Notes under the pieces: generated by a model
The model's database searches: none
What the model saw: the letters and a program-made list of their open reading frames with translations, nothing else
Told to the model about the DNA's origin: nothing
Shown: positions 16,819 through 25,626 of the stretch, one piece after another
Layout of the letters: each line of letters begins with the position of its first letter
Position numbering within the stretch: position 1 is the stretch's first letter
Position numbers and translations under genes: made by a program
DNA from: Roseiarcus sp050010035
GTDB taxonomy: Bacteria > Pseudomonadota > Alphaproteobacteria > Rhizobiales > Beijerinckiaceae
NCBI GenBank assembly: GCA_050010035.1
Contig: JBEKLU010000011.1
Span: 1 to 64,000 of the forward strand
Direction: 5' to 3'
DNA: 64,000 bases

Positions 16819-17021
16819 GCGCGCCGGCGGCGGCGCGGTCGGGTCGGCCCCGCCGCGGGCGAGGCGGCGGCGCAATTCCCGCCAAGCCCAACTAATGTAG
16901 GGCTATCGGAACCGCGTGCGGTCTGATGTTCTCGACCCGACGTCCCAGCGATGCGGTCTGCGGCGCGCCGACGCCGGTCGCGACGACCGTCGCCACGGGA
17001 AGGCACACGAGGGAGGACCGG

Positions 17022-18995
17022 TTGGGTTTGCCGCCTAAGCGCGCGAACGCCGACGACACTTTCGCCAAGCTGCTGCGCATGCATGCGCGGGTGCGCGGGG
17101 GACGCCCGGCCTTTCGCCACAAGGATTTCGGCATTTGGCAGACCTGGACATGGAGCCAGGTTTACGATGAAACCCGTGCGCTCGCGCAAGGGCTCGACGC
17201 CATGGGCCTACGAAAGGGCGACCGCATCGCCATCGTCGGCGCCAACCGCCCGCGCCTCTACTGGGCCATCACGGCGGCCCAGATGCTCGGCGCCGTTCCC
17301 GTCCCGGTCTACGCCGATTCGGTCGCCGACGAGTTGGCTGTCGTGCTCGACCACGCCGGGGCGAAATTCATCGTCGCGCAGGATCAGGAGCAGGTCGACA
17401 AGATCTTCTCCGTCGCCGCCCGGTTGCCGAATTTGACGCATGTCGTTTACGACGAAGAGCGCGGCCTGGGCGATTACGGCGAGGCGCGGCTCCATTCCCT
17501 CGACGCGACGATGGCGGCGGGCCGCGAGGCGCTCGCCGACCCGCGCGTCGCCGCCGCGCTCGACGCGCGCATCAGCGCCGGCGAGGGCAAGGACCCCTCG
17601 GTGATCGTCTACACCTCGGGCACGACGGGGCGATCCAAGGGCGTCGTGCTGAGCGGCGAGCGCTGCATCGCGGCGGCGCGCGACACCGTCGCTTACGACA
17701 ATCTGACCGACCGCGACGAAGTGCTCGCCTATCTGCCGCTCGCCTGGGTCGGCGATCACTATCTCAACTACGCGCAAGGCTTCGTCGCCGGGTTCTGCAT
17801 GGCCTGCCCGGAAAGCGCCGACACCGCCGCGGACGACTTGCGCGAAATCGGGCCGACGTTTCATTTCGCGCCGCCGCGGGTCTTCGAGGCGCTGCTGACG
17901 CGGGTGATGATCCGCATGGAGGACGCCAGCGCGCCCAAGCGCTGGCTGTTCCGCCATTTCATGGCCGTCGCGAAGCGCTGGGGTGAAAGCATCGCCAACG
18001 GACAGAAGGCGCCCTGGCCGGCGCGGCTGAACTATGCGCTCGGCGAATTGCTGATCTACGGCCCACTGAAGAACGTCCTCGGCTTCACCAAGATCCGCGT
18101 CGCCTACACGGCGGGCGAGGCGATCGGGGCGGACCTGTTCACGTTCTATCGCTCGCTCGGCCTCAACCTCAAACAGCTCTACGGCCAGACCGAGGCGTTT
18201 CTCTACGTCACCGCCCAGGCCGACGGCGCGGTTCGCGCCGACGCGGTGGGGCCGCCCGCGCCGCACGTCGAGCTGCGCATCGCCGAGGACGGCGAGGTGC
18301 AGTTCAAGTCGCCGGGCATGTTCGTCGGCTACTTCCACGAACCCGACAAGACCCGCGAGGCGCTGACCGAGGACGGCTTCGTCAAGACCGGCGACGCCGG
18401 CTTCTTCGAGCCCGACGGCCAGCTCAAGATCATCGACCGCGCCAAGGACGTCGGCCGCCTCGCGGGCGGCCAAATGTTCGCCCCCAAGTACATCGAGAAC
18501 AAGCTGAAGTTCTTCTCCGACATCCGCGAGGCGGTGGCGATCGGCCAGGGCCGCGACTTCGTCGCCGTCCTGCTCAACATCGAATTGGCGTCGGTCGGCA
18601 ATTGGGCCGAGCGCAACAACGTCGGCTACGCCTCCTATCAGGAGCTCGCCGGCAACCCGCGCGTCGCCGAGCTGATCGCCAAGCACGTCGACGCGGTCAA
18701 TCGCGCGCTGGCGAGCGAGCCGGTGATGGCGGGCGCGCAGATCAAGCGGTTTCTCATCCTGCCCAAGGAACTCGACGCCGACGACGGCGAGCTGACGCGC
18801 ACACAAAAAGTGCGGCGCAGCTTCATCGCCGAGCGCTACGCGCCGCTGGTCGAAGGACTTTACGACGGCTCCGCAGAGGCCGCGATCTCGGCCGAGATCA
18901 CCTATGAAGACGGCCGCAAGGGCAAGCTGGTCGGCTCGTCCAAGATCGTCGACATGCCGATCTATCCGGCGACGAGCGGGAGCCGCGCCGCATGA
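17022..18995 (+). CDS. AMP-dependent acyl-CoA synthetase (long-chain FadD15-like)
   Basis: Acyl-adenylate ligase of about 657 residues. Motifs are VIVYTSGTTGRSKGVVLSG (A3), LYGQTEAF (A5), KTGDAGFFEPDG (A7) and IIDRAKDVGRLAGGQMFAPKYIENKL, a linker typical of the FAA/FadD15 branch. TTG at 17022 is preferred because GGAGG lies five bases before it and homology begins shortly after. The frame also allows ATG at 16926, but those 32 residues look non-coding. It leads an operon with a complete Liv-type importer, overlapping livG by four bases, so imported carboxylate is probably activated at once. The substrate is unknown. Confidence 0.87.
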   Translation: MGLPPKRANADDTFAKLLRMHARVRGGRPAFRHKDFGIWQTWTWSQVYDETRALAQGLDAMGLRKGDRIAIVGANRPRLYWAITAAQMLGAVPVPVYADSVADELAVVLDHAGAKFIVAQDQEQVDKIFSVAARLPNLTHVVYDEERGLGDYGEARLHSLDATMAAGREALADPRVAAALDARISAGEGKDPSVIVYTSGTTGRSKGVVLSGERCIAAARDTVAYDNLTDRDEVLAYLPLAWVGDHYLNYAQGFVAGFCMACPESADTAADDLREIGPTFHFAPPRVFEALLTRVMIRMEDASAPKRWLFRHFMAVAKRWGESIANGQKAPWPARLNYALGELLIYGPLKNVLGFTKIRVAYTAGEAIGADLFTFYRSLGLNLKQLYGQTEAFLYVTAQADGAVRADAVGPPAPHVELRIAEDGEVQFKSPGMFVGYFHEPDKTREALTEDGFVKTGDAGFFEPDGQLKIIDRAKDVGRLAGGQMFAPKYIENKLKFFSDIREAVAIGQGRDFVAVLLNIELASVGNWAERNNVGYASYQELAGNPRVAELIAKHVDAVNRALASEPVMAGAQIKRFLILPKELDADDGELTRTQKVRRSFIAERYAPLVEGLYDGSAEAAISAEITYEDGRKGKLVGSSKIVDMPIYPATSGSRAA

Positions 18996-19786
18996 GCGAG
19001 AACCAGACGGTCGCGGCCGGCGAGCCGCTTCTTTCCCTGCAGCACGTTTCGCTGTCCTTCGGCGGCGTGAAGGCGATCTCGGACGTCTCCTTCGACATCC
19101 GCAAAGGGGAGATCCGCGCCATCATCGGCCCGAACGGCGCCGGCAAGACCTCGATGCTCAACGTCATCAATGGCTTCTATCAGCCGCAACTCGGCCGCAT
19201 CCTCTTTCGCGGCGAGGCGCGGCAGCGCATGCGCCCCTTTGAGGCGGCGAGCCAGGGCATCGCGCGAACCTTTCAGAACGTCGCGCTGTTCAAGGGCATG
19301 ACGACGCTCGACAACATCATGACGGGGCGCAATCTGCGCATGAAGAAGAGCCTGTTCTGGCAGGCGCTTCGCCACGGCCCGGCGCTCGAGGAGGAGATCG
19401 CGCATCGCCGGTTCTGCGAGGGGATCATCGATTTTCTCGAGATCGAGCATATCCGCAAGACGCCGGTCGGCGCTCTGCCCTACGGCCTGCAAAAGAGGGT
19501 CGAGCTCGGCCGCGCGCTGGCGATGGAGCCGGAGCTCTTGCTGCTCGACGAACCGATGGCGGGGATGAATCTCGAGGAAAAGGAAGACATGAGCCGTTTC
19601 ATCATCGAGGCGAACCGGCATCTGGGCGCGACGATCGCGCTCATCGAGCACGACATCGGCGTGGTGATGGATCTGTCGACCCGCGTCGTCGTGCTCGAAT
19701 ACGGCCGTAAGATCGCCGACGACGTTCCCGACGTCGTCAAGGCCGACCAAAAAGTCATCGACGCCTATCTCGGCGTGGCGCATTGA
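18992..19786 (+). CDS. Liv-type ABC transporter ATP-binding protein (LivG-like)
   Basis: ATPase subunit of a branched-chain amino acid/aromatic acid-type importer, 264 residues. Walker A GPNGAGKT is near residue 48, the FQNVALFKGMT Q-loop region follows, the ABC signature is degenerate (LPYGLQKRVELGRAL), and Walker B is LLLLDEPMAGM. The LivG-specific C-terminal YGRKIADD...AYLG is present. It overlaps the CoA ligase stop by ATGA and lies 12 bases before the permease ATG, so it is tightly coupled. Confidence 0.9.
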   Translation: MSENQTVAAGEPLLSLQHVSLSFGGVKAISDVSFDIRKGEIRAIIGPNGAGKTSMLNVINGFYQPQLGRILFRGEARQRMRPFEAASQGIARTFQNVALFKGMTTLDNIMTGRNLRMKKSLFWQALRHGPALEEEIAHRRFCEGIIDFLEIEHIRKTPVGALPYGLQKRVELGRALAMEPELLLLDEPMAGMNLEEKEDMSRFIIEANRHLGATIALIEHDIGVVMDLSTRVVVLEYGRKIADDVPDVVKADQKVIDAYLGVAH

Positions 19787-19797
19787 GGGCGCAAGCG

Positions 19798-20754
19798 ATG
19801 AACCTCCTCAACGCGATTTTCGTCGACCCCTTCGCGCAGATGATCTCGTCGCCGGACCTGCTCGTCCAGACGATCTGGGAGGGTTTCGTCGGCGGCGTGC
19901 TCTATGCGCTGATCGCGCTCGGCTTCGTGCTCATCTACAAAGCCTCGGGCGTCTTCAATTTCGCGCAGGGCATCATGATGGTGTTCGCGGCGCTGACGCT
20001 GGTGGGGCTGCACGAGCACGGGGTTCCCGCGTGGATCGCCTTGCTGGCGACGATCGCGATCATGTACGCGCTCGCGGTCGGCATCGAGCGATTGGTGCTG
20101 CGCCCGCTCGTCAACCAGCCAGACATCATGCTGCTGATGGCGACGTTCGGCATCACCTACTTCCTGATCGGTTTCGGCGAACTGGTGTTCGGCGGCAACC
20201 CGAAAGCGATGATCACGCAGCAGCTGTTTCTGCCGAGCGGCGCACTCGACTTCAAGATTCTCGGCGGCTCCGTCATGCTGCAAAAACTCGATATCGCCGC
20301 GGCGGCGATCGCGATCGTGATGGTCGCCGTGCTCGGCCTGTTCTTCCAGAAGACGCGCATCGGCCGCGCCTTGCGCGCGGTCGCCGACGACCATCAGGCG
20401 GCGCTTTCGGTCGGCATTTCGCTCAATCAGATCTGGGTCATCGTCTGGTTCGCCGCCGGCGTGGTGGCGCTGGCGACCGGCATCATGTGGGGCGCCCGCT
20501 CGGAGGTCTCCTTCGCGCTGCAGGTTATCGCGCTGAAGGCGCTGCCGGTGCTGATTCTCGGCGGCCTGACCTCCATTCCCGGCGCGATCGTCGGCGGCCT
20601 GATCATCGGCGTCGGCGAAAAGCTCGGCGAATTCTACTGGGGCCCGCTGATGGGCAGCGGCATCGACAGTTGGCTCGCCTATTTCATCGCGCTCGCCTTC
20701 CTTCTGTTCCGGCCGCAGGGCCTGTTCGGCGAGCGCATCATCGAGAGGATTTAG
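19798..20754 (+). CDS. Liv-type ABC transporter permease (LivH-like)
   Basis: Inner-membrane permease of 318 residues with about eight hydrophobic segments. GGVLYALIALGFVLIYKASGVFNFAQG near residues 25-50 is the LivH family opening, and LRAVADDHQAALSVGI is the cytoplasmic loop that docks the ATPase. The ATG at 19798 has GAGGG upstream and is preferred over TTG at 19783. It pairs with LivM 162 bp downstream; the gap between them holds a palindromic repeat. Confidence 0.9.
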   Translation: MNLLNAIFVDPFAQMISSPDLLVQTIWEGFVGGVLYALIALGFVLIYKASGVFNFAQGIMMVFAALTLVGLHEHGVPAWIALLATIAIMYALAVGIERLVLRPLVNQPDIMLLMATFGITYFLIGFGELVFGGNPKAMITQQLFLPSGALDFKILGGSVMLQKLDIAAAAIAIVMVAVLGLFFQKTRIGRALRAVADDHQAALSVGISLNQIWVIVWFAAGVVALATGIMWGARSEVSFALQVIALKALPVLILGGLTSIPGAIVGGLIIGVGEKLGEFYWGPLMGSGIDSWLAYFIALAFLLFRPQGLFGERIIERI

Positions 20755-20787
20755 AACGAGATGCCTTCAAGTCGATTCATCTCGGCC

Positions 20788-20899
20788 GTCATGCGAGCGA
20801 CTGCGAAGCAATCCAGGCTAAGCCGCCGCCGCAAACCCCAGGTCGGGATTGCTTCCCAAGACGAATGCGAAGCATTCGTCCGGCTTTGCTCGCAATGAC
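20788..20899. repeat. Intergenic palindromic repeat (family A, copy 2) between livH and livM
   Basis: The arms GTCATGCGAGCGACTGCGAA with GCAATCC on the left and GGGATTGCTTCC ... TTTGCTCGCAATGAC on the right form a long imperfect palindrome. An inner GACGAATGCGAAGCATTCGTC hairpin lies between them. The pattern is a known type of dispersed intergenic repeat in Hyphomicrobiales. Its place inside an operon means it is transcribed. Confidence 0.75.
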
Positions 20900-20916
20900 A
20901 GGGGAGGCGAAGTAAC

Positions 20917-21993
20917 GTGTTCTACCGCGAAGCCGGTCAATTCAAGACGACCTACGCCGCCGATATGGCGATCTTTCCGATTCGTCAGGACCGGATCGGG
21001 CTCGCGCTGATTGCGGCGGTCGCCTTCGTCGTCATTCCCGCCACCGGCGATCAGTTCCTGCTCAACACGATGATGATCCCCTTCCTCGTCTTTTCGCTCG
21101 CCGCGATCGGGCTCAACATCCTGACCGGCTACACCGGTCTCTTATCGCTCGGCTCGGCGGGCTTCATGGGCGTGGGCGCCTACGCCTGCTACAAGCTCGA
21201 GACCTATTTTCCGCAGGTCAACATTCTCGTCTGGATTCTCGCCTCGGGACTGGTGTCGAGCGCGGTCGGCGTGGTGTTCGGCCTTCCCAGCCTGCGCATC
21301 AAGGGATTCTATCTCGCCGTCGCCACGCTGGCGGCGCAGTTCTTTCTCGAATGGTGCTTCGCGCGCATCCCCTGGCTCGTCAACTACAACGACTCGGGCG
21401 CGATCGAGGTGGAAACGCACACGCTGTTCGGCTTGGCCGTAACCGGGCCCACCGCCACGCCGGTCACCCGCTATTACGTGGCGCTCGCCATCGTCGCCGT
21501 GATGGCCTGGATCGCCTCGAACATCGTGCACGGGCGCATCGGGCGCATGTGGATGGCGGTGCGCGACATGGACATCGCCGCCGAACTGATCGGCATTCGG
21601 CTGTTGCGCGCCAAGTTGCTGGCGTTCGCGGTGTCTTCCTTCTATATCGGCGTCGCCGGCGCGATGATGGTCTTTCTCTGGCAGGGCGCGGCCGAAGCGG
21701 AGGCGTTCAATATCGACCTGTCGTTCCAACTCTTGTTCATGGTGGTGATCGGCGGCCTGGGCTCGATCGTCGGGGCGTTCTTCGGCGCGACGATCATCCA
21801 TCTGCTGCCCATCGTCCTGCGCTCCCTGCCGGCGACCTTCGGCCTCGACATCGCCTCTGCGACGATCGATCATTTGACCTTCATCGTCACTGGCGCTTTG
21901 ATCGTCATATTCCTAATCGTCGAGCCGCACGGTCTCGCCCGGCTCTGGCGGACGGCCAAGCAAAAGCTCCGCGTCTGGCCGTTCCCCTATTAG
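20917..21993 (+). CDS. Liv-type ABC transporter permease (LivM-like)
   Basis: Second membrane subunit, 358 residues, with about nine hydrophobic segments. NILTGYTGLLSLGSAGFMGVGAYA is the LivM signature, and RDMDIAAELIGIRLLRAKLLAFAVSSFYIGVAGA is the ATPase-docking region. The start is GTG at 20917 with GGGGAGG about ten bases upstream. It acts with the LivH, LivG and LivF subunits of the same operon. Confidence 0.9.
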   Translation: MFYREAGQFKTTYAADMAIFPIRQDRIGLALIAAVAFVVIPATGDQFLLNTMMIPFLVFSLAAIGLNILTGYTGLLSLGSAGFMGVGAYACYKLETYFPQVNILVWILASGLVSSAVGVVFGLPSLRIKGFYLAVATLAAQFFLEWCFARIPWLVNYNDSGAIEVETHTLFGLAVTGPTATPVTRYYVALAIVAVMAWIASNIVHGRIGRMWMAVRDMDIAAELIGIRLLRAKLLAFAVSSFYIGVAGAMMVFLWQGAAEAEAFNIDLSFQLLFMVVIGGLGSIVGAFFGATIIHLLPIVLRSLPATFGLDIASATIDHLTFIVTGALIVIFLIVEPHGLARLWRTAKQKLRVWPFPY

Positions 21994-22033
21994 CGCGAGC
22001 GATACAGCGATCGTTTTGTCAGGAGGAAACGTG

Positions 22034-23356
22034 ATGAAGAAGGCATACGCTCTGAAAGGACTCGGCTGCGCCCTGGCGCTGGCGCTCGCCGCTCCAGCGG
22101 CCACCAGCGCCCTCGCCGACGATTCGATCTACGTTCCGCTCTTCACCTACCGCACCGGGCCGTTCGCCGGCTCGGGAACGCCGATCGCCGACGGCATGCA
22201 CGATTACCTCGCCATGCTCAACGCGCGCGACGGCGGCATCGGCGGCGTCACGATCGCGATCGAGGAATGCGAGACCAGCTACGACACCAAGAAGGGCTTG
22301 GAATGCTATGATTCGGTCAAGCCCAAGAACCCGGTGCTCGTCAATCCCTGGTCGACCGGCATCACGTTGTCGCTGATCCCCAAGGCGTCGGTCGACAAGA
22401 TCCCGATCCTGTCGATGGCCTACGGCCTTTCGGCCTCCGCCAGGGGCGACCTCTTTCCCTGGATCTTCAATCCGCCGGCGACCTATTGGGACGGCGCGTC
22501 GGAAATCCTCAAATACGTCGGCGACGGATCGATCGACAACCTCAAGGGCAAGACCATCGGCTATCTCTATTTCGACGCCGGTTACGGCCGGGAGCCGATT
22601 CCGTTCTTCCAGTCGGTCTCCAAAGAGGTCGGCTTCAACCTGAAACTCTATCCCGTCGCGCCCGCCAACATGCAGAACCAGTCGTCGCAATGGCTCGACA
22701 TCCGCCGCGACAAGCCCGATTTCGTGGTGATGTACGGCTGGGGCGCGATGAACCCCACCGCGATCAAGGAAGCGGTCCAGGCCGGTTTCCCGATGGACAA
22801 GTTCATCTCGATCTGGTGGCCGAACGACAGCGACGCGGCCGCCGGCGGCGATGGCGCCAAGGGCTTCAAGGAGCTCAATTGGCACGGCACCGGGACCGAC
22901 TTCCAGGCTCTGCGCGACATCAAGAAACTCGTCATCGACGCGGGCAAGAGCCAGACCCCGGCCGGCGAATTCGGTCAGGTTCTCTACGACCGCGGCGTCT
23001 ATAATTCGGTGCTGATCGCCGAGGCCATCGCCGAAGCGCAGAAGATCACCGGCAAGAAGGTCGTCACCGGCGAGGACGTGCGTCGCGGGCTCGAAAACCT
23101 CGATCTCGACGCCGCCCGCTTCAAGGTGTTGGGCCTCGAGGGCTTCGCCGCGGCGTTCAAGCTGACCTGCGCCGACCACAACAGCCACAGCGCGACTTTC
23201 GTCCAGCAATGGGACGGCGCGAAATGGGTGAAGGTCAGCGATCCCATCCCGCCGGCGACCGCCCTGGTCGAGCCGCTCCTGAACGAAGCCGCCACGACTT
23301 ATACGGAGAAGAACGCGGGTTGGCCGAAGCGCAGCGAGCCGTGCGACAACAAGTAG
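22034..23356 (+). CDS. Periplasmic substrate-binding protein (LivK-like)
   Basis: Binding protein of 440 residues with a Sec signal peptide (MKKAYALKGLGCALALALAAPAATSALA, cleavage near 28). The mature part opens SIYVPLFTYRTGPFAGSGTPIADG, a class I periplasmic-binding fold. AGGAGG lies seven bases before the ATG. Four cysteines in the mature part suggest disulfides. It differs clearly from the binding protein at 9.7 kb, so the two operons have different ligands or affinities. The ligand is not readable. Confidence 0.88.
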   Translation: MKKAYALKGLGCALALALAAPAATSALADDSIYVPLFTYRTGPFAGSGTPIADGMHDYLAMLNARDGGIGGVTIAIEECETSYDTKKGLECYDSVKPKNPVLVNPWSTGITLSLIPKASVDKIPILSMAYGLSASARGDLFPWIFNPPATYWDGASEILKYVGDGSIDNLKGKTIGYLYFDAGYGREPIPFFQSVSKEVGFNLKLYPVAPANMQNQSSQWLDIRRDKPDFVVMYGWGAMNPTAIKEAVQAGFPMDKFISIWWPNDSDAAAGGDGAKGFKELNWHGTGTDFQALRDIKKLVIDAGKSQTPAGEFGQVLYDRGVYNSVLIAEAIAEAQKITGKKVVTGEDVRRGLENLDLDAARFKVLGLEGFAAAFKLTCADHNSHSATFVQQWDGAKWVKVSDPIPPATALVEPLLNEAATTYTEKNAGWPKRSEPCDNK

Positions 23357-23363
23357 CGAGCAA

Positions 23364-23492
23364 CCCCTCATCCGGCCGCTTCGCGGCCACCTTCTCCCGC
23401 ACGCGGGAGAAGGGGCGCCCCCCTCTCCCGCAAAGCCCGTCGAAGACGGGCGTCCTACGGACGCCCTATGCGGGAGAGGGTCGGGGTGAGGG
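23364..23492. repeat. Intergenic inverted repeat (family B, copy 1)
   Basis: CCCCTCATCC at the left end and GGGGTGAGGG at the right end enclose CCTTCTCCCGC...GCGGGAGAAGG and a second CTCTCCCGC...GCGGGAGAG pair. The motif is a widespread dispersed intergenic repeat in Proteobacteria. It lies between the binding-protein gene and livF and would fold strongly in the transcript. Confidence 0.75.
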
Positions 23493-23543
23493 TCCGCTCC
23501 CGCCTTCGCGAAAACGTTTCTCTCTCAACGCGAACCCCGCCCA

Positions 23544-24362
23544 ATGACCGCCGACGCCCCCGCCCCCATCCTCGACGTCGCCAACATCGAGGTCATCTAC
23601 AACAGCGTCGTTCTCGTGCTGAAGGGCGTTTCGCTCAGCGTGCCCAAAGGCGGCATCGTCGCCTTGCTCGGCGCCAACGGCGCCGGCAAGACCACCACGC
23701 TGAAAGCGATCTCCAACCTGCTGCGCGCCGAACGCGGCGAGGTCACCAAGGGCGCGATCCGCTTCAAGGGCGAGCGGGTCGACCGGTCCTCGCCCAACGA
23801 ACTCGTGCGGCGCGGCGCCATTCAGGTGATGGAGGGGCGCCATTGCTTCGGCCATCTCACGGTCGAAGAGAATTTGCTGACCGGCGCATTCACGCGGCGC
23901 GACGGACGCGCGGCGATCGCGCGCGATCTCGAGACGATCTACGGCTACTTCCCGCGCCTCAAGCAGCGCCGCTCGGCGCAGGCCGGCTACACCTCGGGCG
24001 GCGAACAGCAGATGTGCGCGATCGGCCGCGCGATGATGTCGAAACCCGAATTGATCCTGCTCGACGAACCCTCGATGGGCCTGGCGCCGCAGGTGGTCGA
24101 AGAGATTTTCGAGATCGTACGCGATCTCAACGCGCGCGAGAACGTGTCGTTTCTGCTCGCCGAGCAGAACACCAACATCGCGCTGCGTTACGCCGGATTC
24201 GGCTATATCCTGGAAAACGGCCGCGTCGTCCTCGACGGCGAAGCGAGCGCGCTGCGCGGCAACGAGGACGTGCGCGAATTCTACCTCGGCGTCGGCGGCG
24301 CCGACCGCCGCTCTTTCCGCAACGTCAAGAGCTACCGACGCCGCAAACGGTGGCTGGCATGA
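23544..24362 (+). CDS. Liv-type ABC transporter ATP-binding protein (LivF-like)
   Basis: Second ATPase subunit, 272 residues. Walker A GANGAGKTT is near residue 50, the Q-loop/structural region reads IQVMEGRHCFGHLTVEENL (LivF-specific), the signature is a variant (TSGGEQQM), and Walker B is ILLDEPSMGL. A 187-bp repeat-containing gap separates it from the binding protein. Together with LivG it powers the importer. Confidence 0.9.
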   Translation: MTADAPAPILDVANIEVIYNSVVLVLKGVSLSVPKGGIVALLGANGAGKTTTLKAISNLLRAERGEVTKGAIRFKGERVDRSSPNELVRRGAIQVMEGRHCFGHLTVEENLLTGAFTRRDGRAAIARDLETIYGYFPRLKQRRSAQAGYTSGGEQQMCAIGRAMMSKPELILLDEPSMGLAPQVVEEIFEIVRDLNARENVSFLLAEQNTNIALRYAGFGYILENGRVVLDGEASALRGNEDVREFYLGVGGADRRSFRNVKSYRRRKRWLA

Positions 24363-24403
24363 CGGTTTTGGCCAGCGCCGTTCGCGATTAGGAGAACGAG
24401 ACG

Positions 24404-25603
24404 ATGACCGACCAATCCGCTGGGATGGCCGCGCTGCGCGAGGCGCTGACGGGCCTTCGGACACAGAGCCCGGCGCTCGGCCGCCAGCTCGAGGGCGTCG
24501 AGATCGGCGCGCTGCTGAGCCGCGCCGATCTCGCGCGCGTTCCCGTGCTGCGCAAGTCGGATCTGGCCGCTCGGCAGCGCGCGGCGCCGCCCTTCGGCGG
24601 ACTCGCGGCGATCGAGGCGGGCCGCTTCAAGCGGCTGTTCGCTTCGCCCGGTTCGCTCTTCGAGCCGCAGGACTACGGCGACGACGTCTGGGGCGCGGCG
24701 CCGGCGCTCGCCGCCGCCGGGCTCGAGGCCGGCGAAATCGTCGTCAACTGCTTCTCCTACCACCTCACTCCGGGCGGGTTCATCATGGAGACCGGCGCGC
24801 ACGCGCTCGGCTGCGCGGTGATCCCCGCCGGACCCGGCAACACCGAGCAGACGTTGCAGGCGATCGCCCACCTCGAGCCCACGACGTATTGCGGCCCGCC
24901 CGATTTTCTCAAGATCCTGCTCGACAAGGCGGGCGAGGCCGGCCTCGATGTCTCCTGCATTCGCAAAGCGCTGGTTTCCGGCGCGGCGCTGCCTGCGACT
25001 CTACGCGCCGAGCTGGAGCGGCGCGGCGTCAAGACGCGGCAGGCCTACGCCACCGCCGAACTCGGCGTGATCGCCTACGAGACCGACGCCGCCGACGGCG
25101 CCGCGGCGCCGGGCCTTAAGGTCAGCGACGCCGTCCTCGTCGAAATCGTCACGCCGGGCGGCGGCGATCCGGTCGCCGAAGGCAAGGTCGGCGAGGTCGT
25201 GGTCACGCGCCTCAGCGCCCATTATCCGCTGCTGCGCTTCGCCACCGGCGATCTTTCGGCCTTTCTGCCGGGCCCGCCCGAAGGCGCGCGCATAAAGGGC
25301 TGGATGGGGCGCGCCGATCAGACTGCGAAGATCAAAGGCCTGTTCGTCCATCCCCAGCAGGTCGTCGAAGTCGGCAAGCGCCATCCCGAGCTCGGCGCGG
25401 TGCGGCTGATCGTCCGCCGCGAAGGCGAGCAGGACGCGATGATCCTCGTCGCCGAGGCGTCGAACCCGCGCTCGGACCTCGCGCAAGATGTCGCGGCGAC
25501 GCTGCAGAGCGTCACCAAGATGCGCGGCGCCGTGCAATTCGTCGCCCCCGGCGCGCTGCCCAACGACGGCAAGGTCATCGCCGACGAACGGCCGACGCAA
25601 TAG
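24404..25603 (+). CDS. Phenylacetate-CoA ligase (PaaK)-like AMP-forming enzyme
   Basis: Acyl-adenylate enzyme of 399 residues, slightly shorter than PaaK (about 430). The fold is seen in SLFEPQDYGDDVW (where PaaK has an SSGTTG-type P-loop, altered here), YATAELGVIAYE, LLRFATGDLSAF and GRADQTAKIKGLFVHPQQV (PaaK C-terminal hinge). The ATP loop near residue 85 reads FASPGSLFEPQ, lacking the usual Ser/Thr/Gly-rich SSGTTG, so activity may be altered. It ends the rightward operon, converging on cobT. The substrate is unknown, perhaps an aromatic acid. Confidence 0.82.
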   Translation: MTDQSAGMAALREALTGLRTQSPALGRQLEGVEIGALLSRADLARVPVLRKSDLAARQRAAPPFGGLAAIEAGRFKRLFASPGSLFEPQDYGDDVWGAAPALAAAGLEAGEIVVNCFSYHLTPGGFIMETGAHALGCAVIPAGPGNTEQTLQAIAHLEPTTYCGPPDFLKILLDKAGEAGLDVSCIRKALVSGAALPATLRAELERRGVKTRQAYATAELGVIAYETDAADGAAAPGLKVSDAVLVEIVTPGGGDPVAEGKVGEVVVTRLSAHYPLLRFATGDLSAFLPGPPEGARIKGWMGRADQTAKIKGLFVHPQQVVEVGKRHPELGAVRLIVRREGEQDAMILVAEASNPRSDLAQDVAATLQSVTKMRGAVQFVAPGALPNDGKVIADERPTQ

Positions 25604-25626
25604 GCGGACGCCGGCGTCGCTCGACC

